Shown here piece after piece: positions 8,510 to 15,818 of a DNA stretch of 33,908 bases. The notes under the pieces were generated by a model. That model worked only from the letters and a program-made list of their open reading frames with translations. It was not told where the DNA came from and ran no database searches. The stretch is from DATBED01 sp035480695 (GTDB lineage: Bacteria; Patescibacteriota; Saccharimonadia; Saccharimonadales; UBA4665), in NCBI GenBank assembly GCA_035480695.1, contig DATIHM010000008.1:1-33908 (forward strand), written 5' to 3'. Made by a program: the position numbers and the translations under genes. Position 1 is the first letter of the stretch; the number at the start of each line of letters is the position of its first letter.

Positions 8510-9115
8510 CTAGATGACGGTTTTCCAGTAATACCAGAAGTGGTGCAGGATGACGTAGATGATAATCAGGTACCAGGCGATGAGGATGTCGCCGTGGTGG
8601 CGCTGCAGGAAGCCGACAAATCTTTTGTTACGCTTCGAGACCTTGATATTGCCCTCTCGCAGGTTATAGAGCGTGGTGTACCAGAAGATCGGGATGGTGA
8701 CCGCCCACGTGACCATGCAGAACGGGCACAGGGCGTGGATGCGGAAGATGGTCTCGAATTGCAGCCAGGTGACGAAGCCGACGGCGAAGGTGACGCCGGC
8801 TTGCAGGGCGAGCCAGAACCAGCGCTTGAACTTGGCGCCGGCCAGTATGGCGCCGCCGACGGTGGCTACGGCCGCGAAACCGACCAGGCCGAGGAAGGGG
8901 TTGGGCACGCCGAAGGCCGAGGCCTGCGTGGTGTTGATGACCGGGCCACAGGCGACGATGGGGTTGAGATCGCAGTTGAGCTGGCTGTGCGGGTGCTCCA
9001 GCAGCTGGATTTTGTCGAGCGTCAACGCGCCGGCGCAGATAATTCCTATCAGGCCGCCAATCAGCAGGATGTACGGCAGCGCCTGGGCTAAAGTAACTCC
9101 TCTAAGACTTTTCAC
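8510..9115 (-). CDS. vitamin K epoxide reductase-family (VKOR) membrane thiol oxidase
   Basis: A 201-residue polytopic protein of the bacterial VKOR family. It has the two functional cysteine pairs, Cys48/Cys56 in the periplasmic loop (NCDLNPIVAC) and the quinone-side Cys130-x-x-Cys133 (ALCPFCMVTW), plus the loop INTTQASAFGVPN with the conserved Ser. Four to five helices surround these. Bacterial VKOR reoxidises DsbA-type thioredoxins and passes electrons to quinone, so it supports disulfide formation in exported proteins. No fused or neighbouring thioredoxin is seen. The start is a GTG with TATGAT (9122-9127) ending only 6 nt upstream, so the mRNA is probably leaderless. It is divergent from the cupredoxin-like gene. 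Confidence 0.9.
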   Translation of the reverse strand: MKSLRGVTLAQALPYILLIGGLIGIICAGALTLDKIQLLEHPHSQLNCDLNPIVACGPVINTTQASAFGVPNPFLGLVGFAAVATVGGAILAGAKFKRWFWLALQAGVTFAVGFVTWLQFETIFRIHALCPFCMVTWAVTIPIFWYTTLYNLREGNIKVSKRNKRFVGFLQRHHGDILIAWYLIIIYVILHHFWYYWKTVI

Positions 9116-9156
9116 AACTTAATCATAACACCTCAGGGCGTGCTAAAATTCTATGA
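9116..9156. promoter_or_regulatory. divergent promoter pair, both leaderless-type
   Basis: This 41-nt spacer serves two divergent genes. On the minus strand TATGAT (9122-9127) sits 6 nt before the VKOR GTG; on the plus strand TAAAAT (9144-9149) sits 7 nt before the cupredoxin GTG. Each -35 region would have to lie within or beyond the opposing gene's promoter, so the two probably compete or are jointly controlled. Confidence 0.6.
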
Positions 9157-9582
9157 GTGGCAAGCTTAAGCAAAAAATGGAAGATGTGGCTGATCGGTTT
9201 GGCGGCGCTGGTGCTGATGGTGGCGACGGTGCCGTTCGCCATTTGGGTGACACATACGGCAACGGCACAAACTGGCAATCAAAAGGCCCGCTGCTCGAGC
9301 GTGGCGCAACCGGTCCATAAAGTCATTATCAAAGACGACAAGGCGAACCCGTCGCACGTTGTCGCCCTGCAGTGTGATACTTTGACATTCGTGAATGAGG
9401 ATAGCAGCATCAAGCTGGTCGCTTTCGGCCCGCACGAGCATCACATTTCCTACGACGGCATATCCGAAAAGGCGCTGGAACCGGGCCAAAGCTTCAGCGT
9501 CAAGCTGGTGCAGACCGGCACCTTCCACTTCCATGACCATATCAGCGACACGGCCCAGGGCTCGTTCACCGTCAACAAATAA
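9157..9582 (+). CDS. membrane-anchored cupredoxin-like protein
   Basis: A 141-residue protein with one N-terminal membrane helix (about 10-31) and an exported beta-sandwich domain of the cupredoxin type. The pattern of strands HKVIIKDDKANPSHVVALQCDTLTFVNED, the central FGPHEHHISYDG and the closing GTFHFHDHISDTAQGSFTV match the plastocyanin-like layout. Potential metal ligands are His93, His95 or His96 and His124, His126 and His128. The usual Cys between the last ligands of a blue copper site is missing, and the two cysteines (46, 73) lie elsewhere. It could bind copper non-canonically or help oxidase metal loading; neither is shown. Start GTG, -10 box 7 nt upstream. The TAA abuts the convergent stop. 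Confidence 0.75.
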   Translation: MASLSKKWKMWLIGLAALVLMVATVPFAIWVTHTATAQTGNQKARCSSVAQPVHKVIIKDDKANPSHVVALQCDTLTFVNEDSSIKLVAFGPHEHHISYDGISEKALEPGQSFSVKLVQTGTFHFHDHISDTAQGSFTVNK

Positions 9583-10443
9583 TCAGGCTTTTTTTACGGC
9601 CTGAAGGCGGCTGTTGACGTGTGTGCCGAAAATGAAAACCGCTAGGATGATCAGCAGCACGATGTAAACGGCGCGGTCTAAGATGCTGGCCGCCACGATG
9701 GTTGTGCTGCTGATGTGGTGCAGGTGGCGCGAAAACAGAAGGAAGGACTCGCGGAAGCCGATGGCGCCCGGCGTCAGCGACACGTAAAGCGCCAGGTTGG
9801 CCGCGCCAGTGTAAATCACCGCCTGGCTGAAGGTCGTGCCGGGCGCCACGCTGCGCAGCTCGCTGTAGTAAATCACTGCCACGAAGCCTATCTGGATAAG
9901 CGTGGCGATAGCTAGCACGTACCACCACTTTAGCTCGAGCCCTTCCAGCCGTTGCTTGGCCGGGCCGAGCCTTTTGGTGAACATCGCTGTTACCACCGCC
10001 AAAACACCGAGCGCCAGCAGCCACCAGTGCAGCACGCCGTAAAGCAACATCAATCCGCTGTAAATTCCCCAGAAGAAAAGGTACACCAGTGATGCTGTGG
10101 CGAACTTTTTGAGGTTCAAATCATACTTTTTCTTAAGATAAGCCGCTCGGAAGGCCGGCCCGCTCTGGAGCGGCCCGAAAAAGTTGATGACCGCCGAATA
10201 AGCCGTCAGCAGAAAGCTTTCCTTCTCGCCGACCCTTAAATTACAGAGGCGCAGCGTGGCTACCGTGGTTCCGGCCAGGGCCAGAATGCTCAAAAAATAC
10301 AGGAAAAGCAGCCAGACCAGCAGGCTGAGCGAGGTGTTGCTCAGCTGGTGCTTCACTTCGGGGTGTTTTACAAAGAAAATGACGAACGCCGCCACCGTCA
10401 GCACGATAACTGCCATAGAGATGAACGGCCGCAGTCGCTTCAT
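9583..10443 (-). CDS. LPG synthase/flippase-like integral membrane protein (first copy)
   Basis: A 286-residue protein with seven or eight hydrophobic helices and the marks of the lysylphosphatidylglycerol synthase transmembrane-domain family: FGPLQSGPAFRAAYLKKKYDL in the first half and SLTPGAIGFRESFLLFSRHL in the second. Members include the MprF flippase domain and putative lipid-linked sugar flippases. I chose the ATG at 10443 because a TACTAT -10 box (10450-10455) ends 6 nt before it and the protein starts with a normal basic residue then helix; a longer open frame runs upstream but its extra sequence looks non-coding and overlaps the divergent gene. The TGA stop touches the stop of the cupredoxin gene. 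Confidence 0.82.
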   Translation of the reverse strand: MKRLRPFISMAVIVLTVAAFVIFFVKHPEVKHQLSNTSLSLLVWLLFLYFLSILALAGTTVATLRLCNLRVGEKESFLLTAYSAVINFFGPLQSGPAFRAAYLKKKYDLNLKKFATASLVYLFFWGIYSGLMLLYGVLHWWLLALGVLAVVTAMFTKRLGPAKQRLEGLELKWWYVLAIATLIQIGFVAVIYYSELRSVAPGTTFSQAVIYTGAANLALYVSLTPGAIGFRESFLLFSRHLHHISSTTIVAASILDRAVYIVLLIILAVFIFGTHVNSRLQAVKKA

Positions 10444-10518
10444 ACGTCTATAGTAGCATTCGCAGTCAGTTTTAAGCTTCGCCACAGCCGATTGGTTATA
10501 ATGGTGCTTAAGTAAGTG
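10444..10518. promoter_or_regulatory. divergent promoter region
   Basis: Minus-strand TACTAT at 10450-10455 serves the flippase-like gene with a 6-nt spacer to its ATG. Plus-strand TATAAT at 10497-10502 serves the GT-C membrane protein, leaving about 7-9 nt of predicted leader. No clear Shine-Dalgarno sequence lies before either start. Confidence 0.6.
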
Positions 10519-12030
10519 ATGAAAAAGCAGAATTCCTGGTTGCAGCGGGCTTCGTCGGTGTTGACTACCCGCCGCTTTTGGTGGTTTATCGTTGGGCTGC
10601 TGGTCGTGCAGGCCGGCTGGATTGCGCTGTCGGGCAAATACCCGCTGGCTTTCGATGAGGATTTCCATCTCGGCATCATCAAGCTTTACGCCCACCACAT
10701 CAGCCCGTTCTGGTCGCACCAGATTGAGGCAGCTGACCCGTTCGGCGCCGTGGCGCGCGACCCGTCGTACCTTTACCAGTATCTGATGAGCTTCCCGTAC
10801 CGCTTTTTGACGTTGTTCACTCACAACCAGTCCGTTATCATCATTATCTTCCGTTTCATCAATATCGCCTTTTTCGCTACCGGATTGGCGCTTTTCCGCA
10901 AGTTGCTTCTGAAACTGGGCATTTCCCGGGCGCTGGCACATTTCTGCTTGCTGGTTTTCGTGCTGTTGCCAATCGTGCCCCTGTTGGCGGCACAAATCAA
11001 TTACGACAACCTCCTGCTGCCGCTGGTGGCGCTGGCCTTGCTGCAGACGCTGAAAGTTGAGGCCGCGTTGTCACGCGACAAACGCCTGGACGCCAAGCTG
11101 CTGCTCCAACTACTCGTGCTCTGTTTGCTGACGAGCCTGGTAAAGTATGCCTTCTTGCCGGTGTTCGTCGCTATCGGTGGCTTTTTGTTGGTGCGCTACT
11201 GGCATAACAGGCGCAGCGTCAGGCTGGCCAGCTTGGTTGTTTCATGGAAAGGCCTGAGCCGCTGGCTCCAGATAGGTTTGGTGGCGGGGCTGGTCGTCTC
11301 GGGCGGGCTGTTCGTGGAAAGGTTCGGCATCAACCTGGTGCATTACCACACGCCGTTGCCGGATTGCAGCAAGGTATTGAGCGTCGAGTCGTGCAGCGAA
11401 TACGGTCCGTGGATCCGCGACTACAATTTCGAAATCAACAAAGTTGCAAACGAGCGCAACCCGTTGGTTTACACCGGGGACTGGTTCTACGGCATGTGGT
11501 TGCGCACCTTCTTCGCCGTCAGCGGGCCCTACAATGATTTTGAAACGCGCGGACCGCTGCTGCTGCCCAGTTTGTCGGCGATTGCGTTCACTGTTTTCGG
11601 CGGTGTGGCCTTCTTGCTGACGGCCAAACGCCTCTTCAAGCGCTACGAAGCGCCGGTCATCTGGCTGTTCTTGTCTGTTTCAGCGGTTTACACCGGCTTT
11701 TTGTGGCTGGATGAGTACCGCGCCTGGGTGCGCACCGGCCAGCCGGTAGCTATCAACGGCCGTTACTTGATAGCGATTTTCCCACTTGTAATGGCCCTGA
11801 TGGCAGCCGGAGTGTCGGAGTTGACCCGGCGCCAACCCCGCTGGCGGCCCGTGCTGGCGACGCTGGCCGTGTTTTGCCTGGTTTGGGGAGGCGGCGTGTT
11901 CACCTTTATACTACGCAGCAACGACGGCTGGTACTGGAACAGCGGCGCAGTCCGTTCGGTGAACCACGACATCCAGAAAGTGCTCGGGCCGATAACGCCT
12001 GGCTACCGCAATCCTGTTCAGTTCTTGTGA
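10519..12030 (+). CDS. GT-C-type polytopic membrane protein, probable glycosyltransferase
   Basis: A roughly 503-residue protein with ten or more hydrophobic segments. After the first helix comes an acidic first extracytoplasmic loop (PLAFDEDFHLGIIKLYA), placed where GT-C enzymes such as the GT39 and DUF2142-like families carry their catalytic Asp/Glu. Near the end NGRYLIAIFPLVMALMAAG resembles the GRYL motif of such proteins. GT-C enzymes move a sugar from a polyprenyl-phosphate carrier to an acceptor outside the cell, which would pair well with the polyprenyl-phosphate sugar transferase encoded just downstream on the other strand. A GTG lies immediately upstream in frame (10516); the ATG is preferred. 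The 3' end overlaps the convergent gene by 13 nt. Confidence 0.75.
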   Translation: MKKQNSWLQRASSVLTTRRFWWFIVGLLVVQAGWIALSGKYPLAFDEDFHLGIIKLYAHHISPFWSHQIEAADPFGAVARDPSYLYQYLMSFPYRFLTLFTHNQSVIIIIFRFINIAFFATGLALFRKLLLKLGISRALAHFCLLVFVLLPIVPLLAAQINYDNLLLPLVALALLQTLKVEAALSRDKRLDAKLLLQLLVLCLLTSLVKYAFLPVFVAIGGFLLVRYWHNRRSVRLASLVVSWKGLSRWLQIGLVAGLVVSGGLFVERFGINLVHYHTPLPDCSKVLSVESCSEYGPWIRDYNFEINKVANERNPLVYTGDWFYGMWLRTFFAVSGPYNDFETRGPLLLPSLSAIAFTVFGGVAFLLTAKRLFKRYEAPVIWLFLSVSAVYTGFLWLDEYRAWVRTGQPVAINGRYLIAIFPLVMALMAAGVSELTRRQPRWRPVLATLAVFCLVWGGGVFTFILRSNDGWYWNSGAVRSVNHDIQKVLGPITPGYRNPVQFL

Positions 12031-12968
12031 TTGAAACTCTGGCGCTTGACCTGTTCGAGCGCATCCTCGGTCAGGATTCGGTTGGTACGTATGAGGTCAG
12101 CGATGATGTTCAACACCAGGCACAAGAAGGCGGCAATCATCAACAGCGAGCCGATTAACAACGACTGGATGTGCCCGCTGGTCGTGCCATCATCCAAGCT
12201 GACGATGATGAACCTGGCGAACGGGATCAGGCCGATGGCAAACATGACACCTCCCAGCCAGCCGAAAATGATGTACGGCTTGTACATGACGTAGGCGCGG
12301 ATGATTGTGATGGCAGACTTGCGCACATGCTCAAAGGTCGAGTTGAACAGCCTTGATTGCCGGGTCGGGGGGTTGGCGTCGATGACGATGCTCTCAATAT
12401 GCAAGCCTTTGTTACCGGCTTGGATAATCGTCTCGGTGCAGTAGCTGAAGCGCGTGATGGTGTTCAGCCGCATCAGCGAGTCTCGGCTGTAAGCGCGGAA
12501 GCCGCTGACGGCGTCGGGCACCTTGGTTCCGGCCGCCTTGTTCACGATGGCGCTGCCGATGCGCTGCAGCTGCTTCTTAGTCCATGAGAAGTGCTCTATT
12601 TTGTGCGTCTGGCGGTCGCCGATGACGATGTCGGCGTCACCTTTAATAATCGGCTGCACCAGCCGGGCGATGCGGTCGCCTGGATATTGGTTGTCGCCGT
12701 CGGTGTTTACGACTATGTCAGCGCCCATATCAAGAGCCTTCATCACACCGTCGTGGAAGGATTGGCCCAGGCCCTGGTTGCGGGTGTGGCGCACGAAATG
12801 CCTGACACCATGCTCCCTGGCGACCTTGATAGTATCGTCAGTAGAGCCGTCATCAGTCACCAGAACCTCGATGTCATCGATGCCCGGCACTTCCTTGGGC
12901 AAATCACGCAATACCAGAGGTAGCGTCGCCTCCTCATTCAGGCACGGGATGTGGATTACCAGCTTCAT
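12018..12968 (-). CDS. GT2 polyprenyl-phosphate sugar transferase (DPM/GtrB-like)
   Basis: A 316-residue protein with an N-terminal GT2 domain (about 1-230) and two C-terminal membrane helices (about 232-256 and 272-295). The GT2 marks are HIPCLNEEATLP, LVTDDGSTDDT and the DxD-like NTDGDNQYPGDRI. VPDAVSGFRAYSRD is the usual acceptor-loop segment of the dolichol-phosphate mannosyltransferase group. Such enzymes build a polyprenyl-phosphate-linked hexose on the cytoplasmic side, which is then flipped and used by GT-C transferases. A TATACT -10 box at 12993-12998 lies 24 nt upstream, with AAAGG just before the ATG. It is divergent from the LCP gene and convergent with the GT-C gene, both likely partners. 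Confidence 0.88.
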   Translation of the reverse strand: MKLVIHIPCLNEEATLPLVLRDLPKEVPGIDDIEVLVTDDGSTDDTIKVAREHGVRHFVRHTRNQGLGQSFHDGVMKALDMGADIVVNTDGDNQYPGDRIARLVQPIIKGDADIVIGDRQTHKIEHFSWTKKQLQRIGSAIVNKAAGTKVPDAVSGFRAYSRDSLMRLNTITRFSYCTETIIQAGNKGLHIESIVIDANPPTRQSRLFNSTFEHVRKSAITIIRAYVMYKPYIIFGWLGGVMFAIGLIPFARFIIVSLDDGTTSGHIQSLLIGSLLMIAAFLCLVLNIIADLIRTNRILTEDALEQVKRQSFNHKN

Positions 12969-13040
12969 ATACCTTTAAGTCTCAACCTGTACAGTATAGC
13001 CCAATATGCGCATAACCGGTATAATAGGAAGACTAAGCAA
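12969..13040. promoter_or_regulatory. divergent promoter region
   Basis: Minus-strand TATACT (12993-12998) precedes the GT2 gene by 24 nt. Plus-strand TATAAT (13020-13025) precedes the LCP gene ATG at 13041 by 15 nt, with AGGAAG in between. Confidence 0.55.
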
Positions 13041-14609
13041 ATGGATCCAAAACGCCCCAAGCCCCCTATTAGTCGTCCGATTGGCCGTGCCCGCCCGGGG
13101 CAGGACATAATAGTGGCCAAGAAGGCTTCGCAGTTCCCGAGTGTGGGCATGGCGCTGCCGACGCCGGCTTACAATTATGACTCGCGCGACCGCTATCGGC
13201 GGCCTGCCCCGGCGGCGGCCGTCAAAAAGCAAGGCCGCTTCCGCCGCTTTAGGAGTAAGGTCACCCTCAAGCGGACGGTTTTGACCATGCTTCTGCTGGT
13301 TTGCCTGGTTGGCGCCTTCGTCGGCGGCAAATTCCTCTATAACGCGCATAAACTCTTCGGTGGCAGCATTTTCAGCGTGCTCAAGACGACCCACCTGAAG
13401 GGTGAGGATACTGGCCGTGTGAACATCCTGCTGGCCGGCAATTCGGCCGACGACGCTGGACATAGCGGCGCCCAGCTGACCGACTCCATCATGATTATCA
13501 GTATCGACACCAAGAACAACCAGGCCTTCCTGCTCAGTATACCGCGCGACCTCTGGGTGCACATTCCGGGTGACGGCCACGACAAGATTAACGATGCGTA
13601 CGTGCTTGGCCAGGCCAACGATTTCAGCGCCAGCGGGTATCCAAACGGTGGCATGGGCCAGCTCGAGCAGGTAGTCAGCCAGGACCTCGACATCCCGATT
13701 GATTATTACGCGCTGGTGGATTACACAGCCCTAAGGGATGCTGTCAACGCCGTCGGTGGTATCGACGTGAATATCCAAAGCAGTGACCCGCGCGGCCTGT
13801 ACGACCCGAGCGTCGACTACGCGACCCATGGGCCGCTGGTCCACCTGTCCAACGGCGTCCACCACCTGAACGGTGAGCAGGCGCTCGACCTGGCCCGCGC
13901 CCGCGGTGACGCCTACGGCTCGTACGGCTTCGACGCGGCCGACTTCGACCGCACCGAGCACCAGCGCCAAATGCTGATGGCGCTCAAGAGCAAGGCCGTC
14001 AGCGCCGGCGTCATCGCCAATCCAGCCAAGCTGACCAGTCTTTTCGATGCCATCGGCAACAACGTCAAAACAGATATGAAGCTCGACGAAGTGCACCGGC
14101 TTTACGACCTGACCAAGAACATCAATAGCCCGCAATCGCTCAGCCTGAACAGCGCCGACGGCAAGAATCTGTTGCAGAGCTACATGTCTTCGAGCGGCCA
14201 ATCGGCGCTGATTCCGGCCGCCGGTATCGACGATTACTCCGACATCCAGGCCTTCTTGCACCGCCACACATCGTCGAACCCGATTGTGCGCGAAGGCGCC
14301 AAAGTAGTCGTGCTCAACGCTACAGATACCAATGGCCTGGCCGTGCGCTTCCAGCGCAAGCTGACGGCCCAGGGCTTGATTGTCAAGTCGGTCGGTGACG
14401 CGCGGACTAACCAGGCGACGACCACCATAATCGATGCCTCGGGCGGCAAGAAGCCGGCCACCTCCGCCCAATTGGTCAAGCAATTCGGCAATAACGTCAC
14501 GACGACTAACCCTTATGCCGGCATTTACGACGCCGATTTCATAATCGTCGTCGGCCAAGACCAATCAACCGGCACCGGCAGCAGCACATCAACCTCAAGT
14601 AATCCGTAA
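13041..14609 (+). CDS. LytR-CpsA-Psr (LCP) family cell-wall glycopolymer ligase
   Basis: A 522-residue protein with a basic, proline-rich cytoplasmic tail (about 1-78), one membrane helix (about 79-99), an extracellular LCP domain (about 120-370) and a LytR C-terminal domain (about 430-510). LCP marks are LLAGNSAD, the Asp/Arg-bearing TDSIMIISIDT and LLSIPRDLWVHIPG with KINDAY, and LNGEQALDLARAR. VVLNATDTNGLAVRFQRKL begins the LytR_C domain. The family transfers polyprenyl-pyrophosphate-linked glycans onto peptidoglycan or proteins. The tail ends in a Ser/Thr/Gly-rich stretch. An open frame reaches 30 codons further upstream, but I take the ATG at 13041 because the TATAAT box lies between, at 13020-13025. 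Confidence 0.93.
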   Translation: MDPKRPKPPISRPIGRARPGQDIIVAKKASQFPSVGMALPTPAYNYDSRDRYRRPAPAAAVKKQGRFRRFRSKVTLKRTVLTMLLLVCLVGAFVGGKFLYNAHKLFGGSIFSVLKTTHLKGEDTGRVNILLAGNSADDAGHSGAQLTDSIMIISIDTKNNQAFLLSIPRDLWVHIPGDGHDKINDAYVLGQANDFSASGYPNGGMGQLEQVVSQDLDIPIDYYALVDYTALRDAVNAVGGIDVNIQSSDPRGLYDPSVDYATHGPLVHLSNGVHHLNGEQALDLARARGDAYGSYGFDAADFDRTEHQRQMLMALKSKAVSAGVIANPAKLTSLFDAIGNNVKTDMKLDEVHRLYDLTKNINSPQSLSLNSADGKNLLQSYMSSSGQSALIPAAGIDDYSDIQAFLHRHTSSNPIVREGAKVVVLNATDTNGLAVRFQRKLTAQGLIVKSVGDARTNQATTTIIDASGGKKPATSAQLVKQFGNNVTTTNPYAGIYDADFIIVVGQDQSTGTGSSTSTSSNP

Positions 14610-14627
14610 ATCTGGCCTCGCCAGTGC

Positions 14628-14633
14628 TATAAT
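14628..14633 (+). promoter_or_regulatory. -10 box of the CRP-family gene
   Basis: Perfect TATAAT, 11 nt before the ATG at 14645. The predicted leader is about 4-5 nt and holds no ribosome binding site. Confidence 0.6.
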
Positions 14634-14644
14634 AGTCTTTACAT

Positions 14645-15343
14645 ATGAGTGACCAAGTGGCGTTAAATTATTTGCGTGCCTTCCTTGATAGGCATCCCAC
14701 CCGCAACTTCAAGAAGGGTGAGATTATAATTTTCCAGGGCGAAGCGCCGCGCAGTGCCTTCGTGGTCAAGCACGGTACGGTCAAAGCCTATAACTTGAGC
14801 GTCAGCGGCGACGAGAAACCGGTCGCCTTTTATTCGTCCGATAATGCTTTCCCTGCCTCCTGGATTTACGGCAAGATGCCGAGTGCCATCTACTACTACG
14901 AGGCGTTTACGCCTGAGGTCGAGGTGCACATCATCGACCGCAACGAGTTCGTGGATTTCATCCGCAAACGTCCTGAGCTGCTCTACCAAGAGCTCGAACG
15001 GCTGCTGGCCGACCAGATGGGCGGATCGATCCGCCTGAACGCGTTGCAGCACTCCCGGGCCAGCGACAAGCTTGTCTACACTTTGCACTACCTGGCACTC
15101 ACCCACGGCAAGGCCGTCGACAAAGACAGCGTCGAGCTTACCCTCGACCTCACGCATCAGGATTTTGCCAACCTGACCGGTTTGACGCGCGAAACGGCCG
15201 CCACCGAGCTGAACAAGCTAAAGAAACAAGGCGTTATCGACTACGGTAAGCACATGCCTTACAGGTTGAACCTCGGCAAACTGATGCAGCTGTTAAATGA
15301 CCAGTTCATCGCCGACATCCAGCTCAGCACCCTGGTCGCTTAG
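14645..15343 (+). CDS. CRP/FNR-family transcriptional regulator
   Basis: A 232-residue regulator with an N-terminal cyclic-nucleotide-type beta-barrel (about 15-125; FKKGEIIIFQGEAPRSAFVVKHGTVK), a dimerisation helix (about 125-150) and a C-terminal winged HTH whose recognition helix region reads LTGLTRETAATELNKLKKQG. The protein has no cysteine, so an FNR-type Fe-S cluster is ruled out, and the phosphate-binding Arg-Ser of cAMP receptors is not evident. The effector is unknown. It may govern envelope or respiratory genes nearby, but no matching operator was identified. The stop overlaps the response regulator stop by four bases (TTAG). Confidence 0.88.
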   Translation: MSDQVALNYLRAFLDRHPTRNFKKGEIIIFQGEAPRSAFVVKHGTVKAYNLSVSGDEKPVAFYSSDNAFPASWIYGKMPSAIYYYEAFTPEVEVHIIDRNEFVDFIRKRPELLYQELERLLADQMGGSIRLNALQHSRASDKLVYTLHYLALTHGKAVDKDSVELTLDLTHQDFANLTGLTRETAATELNKLKKQGVIDYGKHMPYRLNLGKLMQLLNDQFIADIQLSTLVA

Positions 15344-15735
15344 GCTTTGGTCTTGGCTTTGTCGTTCTTGGCTTTCAGGGTGTCGCTGACTACTTTGGCC
15401 AAGTTGTGAGGGGCTGTCCAGGACTTGATGATGCAACGGTTGGCGCCGAGCTTATAGGCCTCCGTCACCTCAGGAGAATTCTCCATATTGGTAAAAATAA
15501 GGACTTTGACGTTGCTGCCGGGGTTGGCCTTGTTCCACCACTGCAGGAACTCCAAGCCACCCATGATGGGCATCAAAAGGTCGAGCAAAATCAAATCCGG
15601 CGCGAATTTATCGAGCTTACTTATGGCCTCTTTGCCATCGAACGCCTCAACAACCTCATGACCTTCGTGTTTAAGAATCAGGCTGTAGGCGTTATTTAAG
15701 TCGTGGTCATCTTCAACAACTAGTATTTTTGACAC
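15340..15735 (-). CDS. single-domain response regulator (CheY-like receiver)
   Basis: A 131-residue receiver domain with no output domain. The phosphorylation site and neighbours are present: acidic pair Asp9/Asp10, acceptor Asp52 (LILLDLLMP), Thr82 and Lys104 (CIIKSW). The last 20 residues are Lys/Ala-rich. With no DNA-binding domain it probably works by protein contact or as a phosphorelay intermediate. The start is a GTG preceded by GGAGAAA, one of the few clear Shine-Dalgarno sites outside the surface locus. It lies 83 nt downstream of the histidine kinase, and that gap holds TATAAA/TATGAT-like sequences, so it may have its own promoter besides read-through. Confidence 0.93.
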   Translation of the reverse strand: MSKILVVEDDHDLNNAYSLILKHEGHEVVEAFDGKEAISKLDKFAPDLILLDLLMPIMGGLEFLQWWNKANPGSNVKVLIFTNMENSPEVTEAYKLGANRCIIKSWTAPHNLAKVVSDTLKAKNDKAKTKA

Positions 15736-15818
15736 AGGTTTCTCCGATTAACGCTCCCCATTCTTTTGTATCATACCATTTTATACCACTGTCAGATGCT
15801 GCTTTCATGTCGGATTTC

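Noticed and set aside
9583..9606. CAGGC...GCCTG hairpin with a T-rich loop at the cupredoxin/flippase junction as a terminator
   Set aside because: The T run lies in the loop rather than after the stem, so it does not fit an intrinsic terminator on either strand.
10444..10995. N-terminal extension of the flippase-like protein encoded at 9583-10443
   Set aside because: The longer frame is polar, Gln/Arg-rich and antisense to the GT-C gene; a leaderless-type promoter stands directly before the ATG at 10443.
12951..13040. Upstream start of the LCP gene at 12951
   Set aside because: It would overlap the divergent GT2 start and lies upstream of a TATAAT box that fits the ATG at 13041.
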